Source: Adineta vaga | Lineage: Eukaryota; Rotifera | Length of the DNA: 64,000 bases | Assembly: GCA_021613535.1 (NCBI GenBank) | Contig: CP075493.1 | Location: forward strand, 2,418,001-2,482,000 | Direction: 5' to 3' | Shown here: positions 1-9,800 of the stretch, one piece after another | How positions within the stretch are numbered: the first letter of the stretch is position 1 | Layout of the letters: every line of letters begins with the position of its first letter | Translations under genes and position numbers: made by a program | The notes under the pieces: model-generated | Databases searched by the model: none | The model's input: the letters and a program-made list of their open reading frames with translations, nothing else | Told to the model about the DNA's origin: nothing

Positions 1-788
1 GATGATAGTTTTCAACTATAAGTATTGATGATCTTTAAACTTCTTATCAATTCAGACTATAATTAACGATACTATTTCTGTACTCATTATTCTTGAGAAA
101 CACTTGAAAAAGACTTAATTCTTCCGTTTATTCAACATCATTTAAGAAAAGTATTTACTGATTAGTTTCGTTGAGTGAATAATAAACTATCGTTTGAAAA
201 CTTTTGTTGTAACTCTTATAGACTTATTGGTCACATCAACACATACTTTATCGATGCTTCAAGAACAGGACAAATATAAAAAAAGAAATCTCAGTCGAAA
301 TCCTTAAAGTCATAACTTCAAAAACAATGTATGACAAACAAGCAATTAATATATATATGTTTTTTTTCTAAGCTCTAGATGATAGCAAATAACGAAACAG
401 AATTTCTTCCATCTTTCTTTTCAAAGTATTGTACAGAGAAATCTCAAATATTTAGATCAGCTATTTGCTAATCTGATTGATTTTGAACAGAGAACGGACA
501 TATGCTCAGAATTTCATATGAATTGTTGATAATTCATTCGTATTCATTAATCTCGAAATGACTTTTATTTTTTTTCTTATCGCATATAAATCGTTCTTGA
601 CACTATTAAAGAAAATATCGTCTCTCATGGGAAACGATTGGAAACGAGATAGTTTACGTGAAGATCTTGATTGAATGAAAATTCGAACCATGATATTTCA
701 ATGTTATCATAAGAGAATAGTTTATTCAAAAGGTCATCTATTAATCTGAATAATTGCAAATAAAGATATAATACAAAGGAAGATCTGT
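1..788. other. intergenic, no gene recognised
   Basis: AT-rich sequence with no open reading frame longer than about 60 codons and no similarity that I recognise. It lies downstream of the RAD9 stop codon and would hold its 3' UTR and polyadenylation region. A short minus-strand ORF at 506-691 has no recognisable domain and is not called. Confidence 0.6.
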
Positions 789-2452
789 TTAATTTTCTTC
801 ATCTTCATCTTCTGTCATATCAGCCATAATATCTTCCGATTGTTGTAATCCAATAAGTGATTGTTGACTTAGTACTGTATAAGTCGTATCTCCAGCATTT
901 GTCGTCATCTAGAAAAACGAAAATACATGGCATCAAAGATTCTACTCAATAACAATTTACTCGTTGTTTTGTATTTGTAGATGACAGATCATCGAGAATA
1001 TCAATATCCTGGTCGAATTGATTTGTCGTTGTTCGCATTGGTGGTGAAACTGGTGCAGGACGTTTCTTTCCTGTTCGATTCATACCCGTTGTATTTATTG
1101 TATATTGTCGATAGGAAACTAAATCATCTTCATCCATTGTTGATATATTACTACAGAAATATTCTATTGCAAATTCAATTGATTTAACATTCACAATCAT
1201 ACTTAGCACTTGCTTGAGTATTTGAAAAAGTTGGATCAGTTTCACCTTCTCGATTAGCAATTGTTGCAAATACAAAAATACCATCAAAATAAAATTCTTC
1301 GGCATCGAAACAAAATATAATCGGTCTACATAGAGATCAATCGTTTTACTTCAAAGAATAGATTTATTTCGTTACCGTCCACGACTATCGAAAAGTATTG
1401 TCATAGGTAAATTAATAAGATCAGCTAGACCTAATAGAAACTAAACAAAAAACAAGATTCGAACAACAAAATACTCACAACTTCATACTTTAAATTCTCG
1501 TAGACAAAATGTAATATCTGAATTATGTTGAATATCATAACTAACAAATTCTCTTGGCTCGCAAACAACTTGAAAGTTCATACTATACACCACGCTATCA
1601 TCTAAATAGGAGATCATTTTCAGACTTGAGGGTGTTTTTTTCCGTTCGATTATACAAACCATCATGAACAATTTCATCACACTTCTTAATAATAAATTGA
1701 TCTTTCGTTGCACGAATAGTGATTTCATCCCATTTCGCTGGAAAATGTGCCGTTAATTCTTGTAAAGTTTTACTCATAATTGAAACATTATTTTTATATG
1801 ATTGTTTATCAAATCGTGCTTGAAGTTTTTCACAATCAATATAAAAACATGAATGAACTTTAACAATATCTATAAATTACAAATGTCAAACACGATTTCA
1901 AACCATTCGTTGAACTTACTATATCGACAATGAAGTACAAATGATAGATTCGATTTTTGATCATCAAAAACTAATTCAAGTCGTGTTAATTTACTGGATA
2001 GAACAGCATGTACAGCAGACATACATCGCTGAAGAAGAAAGAAAAAAACAGTTCAAATATGGAGAAATCTTCTAATCGAAGATTTACTTTCGCAGAAATT
2101 CGACACTTAATCTTCTCCTTTTGTAACTCATCTTGTGGCCATTCTTGAAAAAATTCTCGATTAAATGTAATACATGAATATGATGAGCGTGATTGATTTG
2201 CTGTTCGAAAACTTAACTAAAATCACAAAGGAAAATCATCGATTTCTATGAGAATATCTTCATTCATTTACACCGTTGGTTTTGTTACTTAATTCAATAT
2301 AAATTTCTTCACCAAGTTTTGTCAAAACTTGTAATGTCTTTCCGAAATCTATTCGGAAAAAAAATGATTTATCTTAATTCGATAAATTTATCCATTCTCT
2401 TACGTCGAACATGTTCCGGTGGAATGACAAAATGAAATTTCTTTTCTGTCAT
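789..2452 (-). CDS. RAD9: cell cycle checkpoint protein RAD9 (9-1-1 clamp subunit)
   Basis: RAD9 forms the PCNA-like 9-1-1 clamp with RAD1 and HUS1, which is loaded at DNA damage and activates ATR signalling in the nucleus. Read from the ATG at 2452, the N-terminus (MTEKKFHFVIPPEHVRR) is followed by an exon whose GKTLQVLTKLGEEIYIEL aligns with the first clamp repeat of animal RAD9. Next comes SFRTANQSRSSYSCITF, matching the family LSLRTVNSSRSAYACF segment. A later exon carries SDITFCLREFK, matching the conserved ITFCLKEF strand in the second clamp repeat. The tail is short and acidic (TEDEDEEN, stop 789-791), as expected of the RAD9 C-terminal tail. The gene has about eight short introns. It is last in the HARS-DCYD-LAMTOR4-RAD9 run. 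RAD9A and RAD9B cannot be separated. Exon edges in the middle are approximate. Confidence 0.87.
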
Positions 2453-2458
2453 TATTAT

Positions 2459-2472
2459 CTTAAAAGAAAAAA
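2459..2472 (-). promoter_or_regulatory. splice-acceptor-like site just before RAD9 ATG (trans-splice candidate)
   Basis: On the minus strand a pyrimidine run ending TTTTAAG stops 6 nt before the RAD9 ATG. No upstream exon is apparent between this site and the LAMTOR4 stop at 2575. Bdelloid rotifers are known to use spliced-leader trans-splicing, so this may be the leader acceptor; a 5' UTR intron is the alternative. Confidence 0.45.
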
Positions 2473-2574
2473 TGAACCATCACTTGTTTGGTGCTCGATT
2501 TTATTTTTATACATAATCATCAAGAAAAGAAAAGAAACTAGCAGGTAGCAAAAAGAAAATGAAGATTTGTTCTA

Positions 2575-2932
2575 TTAAGCAAGTGCTGAAGATTCTTGTC
2601 GACGTTTTGCAACATAAATTCGATTATTCGCACATGCAATACAATACACATATTGATCACCAGAAACTAGAAATATGAATATTAGAAAGAAGACATCGTT
2701 TTGAAATGTAGAATAACATGAACTAACTTGTAAATCGTTTAAATGCTAAATGTTTTGTTGGATGAACACTGACTTTTGCAGCACATAGAACGATTTTATA
2801 TAGTTGACTTGCAACTTGTTCATTATTTTGTAAATCACCATGACTATGTTCAATTGAACCATCTGCATTCAGAATTAAATATCCGACACAATCGGGAACA
2901 TTATCAAAGACTTTATTTATCGATGAACTCAT
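2575..2932 (-). CDS. LAMTOR4: Ragulator complex protein LAMTOR4
   Basis: LAMTOR4 is a roadblock-fold subunit of Ragulator, which anchors Rag GTPases and mTORC1 on lysosomes. Exon 1 (2932 to about 2727) reads PDCVGYLILNADGSIEHSHGD and then NNEQVASQLYKIV, matching the family PDQLGYLVLSEG..SSGDLENDEQAAS signature, and ends in the FKRF motif. A single intron (donor GTTAGT, acceptor TTTCTAG) of roughly 60 bp precedes exon 2, SGDQYVYCIACANNRIYVAKR, which equals the family ending SGQRVFVVKR. Total about 100 residues, the usual length. It sits 68 bp downstream of the DCYD-like gene and 122 bp upstream of RAD9 on the same strand. Confidence 0.9.
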
Positions 2933-2955
2933 CTGAAATAAGAAGAAAGAAAAAG
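2933..2955 (-). promoter_or_regulatory. splice acceptor abutting LAMTOR4 ATG (trans-splice candidate)
   Basis: The minus strand reads a long pyrimidine tract ending TTATTTCAG directly joined to the LAMTOR4 start codon, leaving no 5' UTR. The preceding gene stops only 68 bp away, so a cis upstream exon has little room. This is the best trans-splice acceptor candidate in the window. Confidence 0.6.
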
Positions 2956-3000
2956 ATGTAAGAAATTGATTTTGTTGTACTAGAAATTTGATTTAAAAGA

Positions 3001-4181
3001 TTAGTTAAATGTCATCCAATCACGTATATGAGAATCTGAATGAGTCTGACTTGATGTTAACCATTGCTTTCCATAATCAGGATTCATTAAACCAAGTAAC
3101 CCACCTGTATGTAGAAATAGAATGTTTTTTCCATCACATGCAAAACGTTGATGACGTAATTCTTCATATAAACCCCATAAACATTTGCCTGTATAAACAG
3201 GATCAAAAATAATTCCGGTTTCACCAATGATTTGATGAAGAAAATTAATCTGTTCATCAGTCATACGACCATAACCTAAACCAACATGAGAATCATAGAT
3301 ATTAACAAGCTGATTATTATCAATAAGTTTAGTTAAATGATCAAGTTCTAATTGATGTAAAATAGTTTTAAAATGTGTTTTGAAATAAGTTTCATTGTCT
3401 GATACAGCAAATGCATGAATACGTAAACGATTACCAGTAAAATAATTTGCAAGAGCAAGTCCTTCCATAGTACCGCCACTACTCATCGGTACAACAAGAT
3501 GACCGAGATTAAATTTATCAATCAATGGAATTATTTCATTGAGAAAACAATCAAGATATCCAAATATACCAGTTATATCTGATCTAAATGCAATATTGAA
3601 ATTTGGATAGAGTTCTATAGAACGAACACTGACCCTCCAATTGGTATGGAATAACATTTTTCTTTTCCACCTAATTGATCTTCTAAGACTTCTATTCGTG
3701 GTTCGATATCACGTTGAATATTAGCTTTTTTCGGTATAAGATATAATTTTGCACCTAATAAATAATTGAGAAGTACATTACCTTGTAAAATTTGTTCATC
3801 TTCTTTATTTCGATCCGTTCGAAGTAAGATATGTGCTTGTTTTTGAAATCGTGCTGCAAGAATAGCTACTGCTTTACAATGATTACTATGTAATGAACCG
3901 GCTGTTATTATATGTTCACATTTAGGACGTGAGAGAATATCTGCAAAGAGAAATTCAAGTTTTCGTAGTTTATTTCCACTTGAATAACTATCGAGTTGAT
4001 CATCGCGTTTGATAAATATATTCGATGAAGGAAATAATGATGAATGAAATTTTTCAACAGATGTTTCATGATTGATTAATGATAAACGATATTTTGGAAG
4101 AAATTTGGAATTGATACATTGTTGATCGAATGGAAATGTATAAGATTTGAGAAGAGATGATGGAGATAATCGACGATACAT
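3001..4181 (-). CDS. D-cysteine desulfhydrase / ACC-deaminase-like PLP enzyme
   Basis: Fold-type II PLP enzyme, probably releasing H2S, pyruvate and ammonia from D-cysteine, or acting as an ACC deaminase relative. Two exons. Exon 1 (4181-3634) carries IFIKRDDQLDSYSSGNKLRKLEF, in which the GNKLRKLE lysine is the PLP Schiff-base residue, then ITAGSLHSNHCKA. Exon 2 (3583-3001) has a glycine-rich SSGGTMEGLAL phosphate loop, FDPVYTGK and ILFLHTGG, all family hallmarks. A 50-bp intron (3584-3633, donor GTCAGT, acceptor TTTAG) rebuilds the conserved IPIGGS..GIFGY stretch, so the apparent frame change is splicing and not a lesion. About 376 residues, slightly longer than bacterial DcyD at about 328. 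The family is common in bacteria and plants, so horizontal acquisition is possible. The exact substrate cannot be told from sequence alone. Confidence 0.85.
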
Positions 4182-4206
4182 TTAAAAAGAAAACAAATGA
4201 AAATAT

Positions 4207-4218
4207 CTGAAAGAATTA
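4207..4218 (-). promoter_or_regulatory. splice-acceptor-like site upstream of DCYD-like ATG
   Basis: The minus strand reads AATTCTTTCAG 25 nt before the ATG at 4181, followed by another pyrimidine-rich stretch. It could be a spliced-leader acceptor for the second gene of the HARS run, since HARS stops 122 bp upstream. Confidence 0.4.
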
Positions 4219-4303
4219 GTTTATCTTAAATTCTATTCTCAAAGAGAATAATGATTAAGTTTAGCTCAAGACTGAAATTTCGTATTCTATACTATAAAAT
4301 CAA

Positions 4304-6338
4304 TCATGTTCGTCGAATTTTACTCAAATGAAGACGTAATTGTTCTGCTAATTGTTCTCGTGGAATGGCAAACTAAATAAATATATATTGTGTATAAATA
4401 TAAAACTAAGCATCGTTCAAACCTCTTCTCGAGTGTTGACATTACGAATTTTAACTGTACCATTTTCTAATTCTGTACTTCCAATAATAATACACAATTC
4501 AATTTGATGTTTTTCACAATATTGTAATTGATCAAGTAATTTTGGATTATGTCTATAAGCCATTTCAGTCTATAATTAAATAGATGTTGTCTTTTATGAA
4601 AATATCCCATAACATTTATAATCGAACCTGAAAACCATTTTCCCACAAGTAAGCGCATAATTTCATTCGTTCTTCTAAAAAATTCTTTTCTGCAGATGCA
4701 ACATAAATTTCTGTTGGAAGAATCTTCGATTGAGTCTTTGATAACTACGTTTAAATACAAATATACATATGAAGGAAAAATCATTCATTGCTTACTGATA
4801 ATTGATGTTCTTTAATTGCAAATATTCTTTCAACACCAATACTAACACCTACACATGGTACTCGTTTTTGATTGGGATCAAGTTTTTGCACAAGTTCATC
4901 GTATCTTCCTCCACCAGCAATACTTCCAACAGCGATTTGATCATCACCAAGTTCAGGATTGTATTGATATTCACTTAGAATTGCTTCGAATATCACACCA
5001 GTATAATAATCTAATCCACGAGCTAATTTCAAATCAAATACGATCTAAAAAGAATAGATATGTGTCTGATTGCAATCAAAATAAATAGATTAATTTACTT
5101 TATCTGTTACATTGAATAATTTTAAATAGCGAAAGAGTAATTCAAGATCACGTAAAGCTTCATTTGCAAGTTTTTGAGAAGTTAATTGTGAATCAGTTCG
5201 AAGTCGATCAATCAAATCAACATTACCTTTCAATAAACAATAAAAGATATATATTTTAATCAATGCAAACTAACATACCATTTAGTTGTACATAATTCCA
5301 AATTCTATCCGCTGTTTCAGGAGATAAACCTCGTTCATTAATCATTTCATTTCGAGCTACATCCCATGATATCTATAATAATCATAACTAAAATCAATAA
5401 AATTCAAACTTTCTTACTTTATCAAGTTTATCGATTGTTGAACTAAGGGAACGAAAAAGTTTCTCAGGTACACCACATATTGTAAATATTGCATCAAGTA
5501 ATTTTCGATGATTAATCTAATGTATTTCAAAATAGTACACTTATTAAATCTATTTATCTCAACTTACAAAGATTTTATATTGTCCCAATGAAAGTTTATC
5601 AAGAATTTCAATGATAATTTTCACACATTCAGCATCGGGTATCATCGGATCGTAAACACCAGCAATATCAAAATCACATTGATAAAATTCTCGATATCGA
5701 CCACGTGTCATTTTGGGAATATCACGACGATAAACTTTACCAATATGATAACGTTTCATTGTCAATATTTTATTCTGTGATATATAACGTGCAAATGGAA
5801 CTGTCAAATCATAACGTAAAGCTAATGATTCTTCATTTTCATAATCTTTTATTTCATAGATTAGCTTCGAATCTTCACCATATTTTTCTTTTAACAATGT
5901 CTAAAATCGAATATCTAATAAATATAAAGAGAAAATGAGAATCTATAATACAGTTGATTCCATAACGGGTGTATCGATAGTTGTAGCACCATGTTGTTTA
6001 AAACAATTGATAATTGTACGAAAAACATTTTCACGAATTTTCATTTGATTTGCATGATAATCTCGAGTGCCCTAAATTTGATTTTCATAATCGATATTTC
6101 TTTTTTGAATAAATCAAAACTTACTCGAGGTACTCTAAGTATACTCTTTAAATCATCGTCTCTATTCGTTGTTGATTGTTCTTTTTTTGAACTAAGTAAT
6201 TTCGATACAGTATCATTAATCTAAAATTACACCAAACAAACTCCCGATGATTTTCTATTTATTTCTGATTACCTGACGTGGTCGAGCATGATACAAAACT
6301 TTTCGAGTGTATAAATACGTATGGAAAATCAATCTCAT
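4304..6338 (-). CDS. HARS1: histidine--tRNA ligase (histidyl-tRNA synthetase)
   Basis: Class II synthetase charging tRNA-His in cytosol and possibly mitochondria. About ten exons can be followed. Landmarks in order: GTRDY and a DTPV-type motif 1 region (about 6071-5950); [34 protein letters not shown] and [16 protein letters not shown] (motif 2) in the exon at 5897-5569; [15 protein letters not shown] and the GGGRYDELV histidine loops at 5032-4860; [10 protein letters not shown] (motif 3) at about 4835; then the anticodon-binding domain ([21 protein letters not shown]), ending [12 protein letters not shown] with stop at 4304. The first exon (6338-6273) begins [20 protein letters not shown], basic and without acidic residues, resembling a mitochondrial presequence, and it lacks the usual WHEP domain. 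It heads the four-gene minus-strand run. Confidence 0.92.
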
Positions 6339-6856
6339 GTTTCTTTTTTTTCAGAAACAATTTTCCAAATCTTATTTGACAGAAAAAAAGAACAAGTAAT
6401 CGTTTTCTTTTTCTCTTTTCTTACTTAACTGTTTGAATGAAATGAGGTCCATATTTTTTTCTCAATGGATAGTAATAACCAATGAAATGTATTCTCAAAA
6501 CGACGCGTGTACAACGCTGGTGAATACAAGAACGAACGAAAAAAAACGCGCATTGCTATGTAATGAAAACGAACAGAAATATGATACAACATTGAGTTAT
6601 GCTTGATTGAGTTATCAAACCGTTATTTGAAATATTTTTTGTATAATATTGAATTATTTTTCATTTTTAGATCTTCTTGTCAGCGTCTTCTATGTTCGTT
6701 TTGTAGTTAGTCATACCAATATCGATTTTGTCCTTGTCTTACCGTTTGTTGCCTATTATATTGTGATATATTGGCTTAGTGAAGTGAATTTATTCTATTC
6801 AAAACGAATATTGAACGTTGTTTTCATGACAATATTGCAAATCTTAAGTTTATACA
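6339..6856. promoter_or_regulatory. divergent promoter region between HARS and the giant coiled-coil gene
   Basis: About 518 bp separate the divergent starts of HARS (minus) and the coiled-coil gene (plus), so both promoters must lie here or in 5' UTR introns. A CCAAT pentamer occurs near 6479 on the plus strand. A pyrimidine-rich acceptor-like TTTTTAG at about 6665-6670 precedes an AT-rich leader running to the ATG at 6857, compatible with a 5' UTR splice. No TATA box stands out. Confidence 0.4.
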
Positions 6857-9800
6857 ATGACCTATCAACCAGCAAATCCATTGTCTTTCACAACTAGATC
6901 AAGTTCAAGTTCATCAAATTCAAACGATGATACAGAAAATGTATCAGAACATCTTTCGTCATCAATTCCTTTTATTGATGCATCATCATCATTAGACGAT
7001 TCTGATAGTAAAACTCATGGAAGTCATTCTCTTACTAGACAAATTTCTTTATCAGAAACTGATTTACTCGCATCGATACATCGAAATCAATCTGATCATG
7101 AAATACCTGATGATATACTTTTTCTTGATTGGGATAAAGAACGTAATTTATATCAAGATTATATTAGTTCATTACGTAAAGAAATTCGTGTTCTTCTTCA
7201 AGAACGTGCTGAATATCGGACACAAAAAGCATCATTTACCGATGATCAGATGAAAATTGATTTATTACAAAAATCTTTACATGAGAAAAATTTCGTCATT
7301 GAACAGTTACAAACTGATTCGGAATCATTGAAAGAAAAAAATACAAATTTAATTCGAAAAATATCAACTTTAGAATCGGATACAAAATCATCGATAAATA
7401 TAATTGATGAATTAAAACAAAAAATTACTGATTTAACGATTGATCTACAAAATCATATTTTAATTAAACGTCGGTTAGATATTTCAATTCATAATTTAGA
7501 ATCAGATTGTAAAATTATTGATACTGAAAGAATTAAATTAACAAATGAAATGAAAGAAAATCAACATAATAAACAAGATTTAGAAAAATTATTACAAAAA
7601 GCCAATGTACAAATTGCAGAACAAGGTAATCTAATCGAGATTTTTTTGAATGAATGATCAATTCATAATAATTAATTCTCTAAATTAGTATTATTGATAG
7701 TCGAAGATACGCGTGATCTTGTATTTCGTGAATGAATACGTTTTGTTTTCTTTTTTTCAAAAAAAAAATTAGGTTCAACGATTGAAATGCTTCGTTCGGA
7801 AAATGTTCAAGTTCGTTCTCAACTAGCTACAGTTCAACGTCGAATGTTTCAAGAAAAACAACAAATTATGGATTATTTACGTCAAATTGAAGCTGATCTA
7901 ATTGAAAAAGAACAAATAAAGCAACGTGAAGCTTCATTACAACAAGAATATGAACAATTACAAGTTATTAATAAACAAGATCGAAAAGAAATCGAACAAT
8001 TGAAAAATTTCATTAGTCAAGATCAACAAACAATTGAAGATTTAAAACAACAATGTTCATTGTTATTACACAAAGTTCAAAATGAAGAAAATGAAAAACA
8101 TCAATTAAAATCTCATTTAGATACTTATCAATCCGAAATGAAACAATCAAATGCATATTCACATAAGTCTATCGAATCGATCGATCAGTTGATACCGATC
8201 ATAGACGAACAACATCAAACTCAACTGACTTTAACGTCGAACGATGAATATAATAAACTTCGTGAAGATTTTGATAATATAACTGAAGAATATAAGAAAT
8301 TACAGGAAGATAATCAAGCATGGTTACAATATCAACAAAATCAATTATTAGTGTTACGTGATCGATTGAATTTATCTGATAATGATGGTAATATATCGTT
8401 TGATGATCTTTTACAACAAATTGAAGAGCGTTTCAGTAATATTAAAAATGAATGTGATACATTAGCTAATCGAGTCATTGAATTACAAGGTAAGTTTTCT
8501 CAACGCTAAAAATGTGAAAGAAAAATAACCGCATTTCATTTGTTTAGCAGCAAATATAAATAATAATGATAAGCAAAGATCTGATAATAGAAATGAAGAT
8601 GAAATGCAACAGAATCTCGCAATTTTAACATCTCAATGTACTCAGTTGGAAGAAGCAAATCGTGCATGGCAACAATTTCAACAAACTCAACTAGAAAACT
8701 TTCGTGTTAAACTTAAGCATCGATTTCCTTTGGAAGATAAGATCTCTTTTGATGAAATAGCAGAAATCATTGTTAATCATGTCGATCCAATAAATCGAAA
8801 AGATGTAGCACCATTATCCGAAGACGCATCATTGCATAATCTCACACTAGTTCAATCCGCACCTTCTCACGATGGCGAACGTGACGAGGAACTTCGTCAA
8901 CTTCGAGACAATCTTATTTTACTCACTGCTCAATGTGCACAACTCGATGAAGCTAATCGCGCATGGCCAGCCTATCATCAGACACAACTTCAAACTTTAC
9001 AAAATGAACTTCAACCATATATACCTTTATCTAATGAAGTCACATTTGATCAACTTCCTCAACTCATCCGTGATCAGATTGACAAAGAAAAAGAAGATTT
9101 CGATCAACGTATCAAGCATTGCAAAAACTATATGAGGATTTACAACAAGGTAAGACTTCCTCATTCACTTGAACGTGATCATCTCGTGTTTGTGTTTAGA
9201 ATCATCAACGAATCTAGAAACTATCAAACAATCCTACATCAATACTGTCAATGAACTCACTCAAGAACTATCAGCCTTGAAAGAAGAACTCGACAAACGA
9301 CCTGCACATGATCTCACTCAACAACTCACTGGTAACAATCAGTTTATCGATGGCGTTTTAGATCAATCAAAACAAACATCGAACGAGGTATGTACAATAG
9401 TTTGTGTGTGATATATGTATCTATGTGGTTGATGTATGTTTAGAATGGTGATGAGATCAGTGTTGGAAATGATTGGGAAGATGTTGGCATCGATGTGCCA
9501 GTGTCAGAAACACCGTTGGATGTCTTACGAAATGAACTAGGAGATTGTTGTTTGTCAGTTGATTATAGTGGATCATTCGATGATGTTGTGAGAGAAGTTG
9601 TCAATCAGATTAGAAATGAACGAAAGGAACTGAATGAACGATACGATGCGTTGGAAAAGGTGAATCGTGACATTCGATCAGGTAATTTCTATCAAATACT
9701 CATTGATTTCGTTAATGTTTTGTTCTTTGAAGAATCAGAAGCAAATATGGAATCCATTCGACAATCGTATACGAATACTGTCAATGAATTAAATCAAGAA

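Noticed and set aside
660-690. tRNA B-box-like GGTTCGAAT on the minus strand
   Set aside because: No A box, acceptor stem or cloverleaf could be formed around it; no tRNA was recognised anywhere in the window.
3584-3657. Apparent frameshift splitting the D-cysteine desulfhydrase into two ORFs
   Set aside because: A GTCAGT...TTTAG intron of 50 bp restores the conserved GGS and the downstream frame exactly.
6649-6897. Plus-strand hydrophobic ORF upstream of the coiled-coil gene
   Set aside because: It overlaps the coiled-coil start in another frame, begins without a good ATG context, and lies in the expected 5' UTR.
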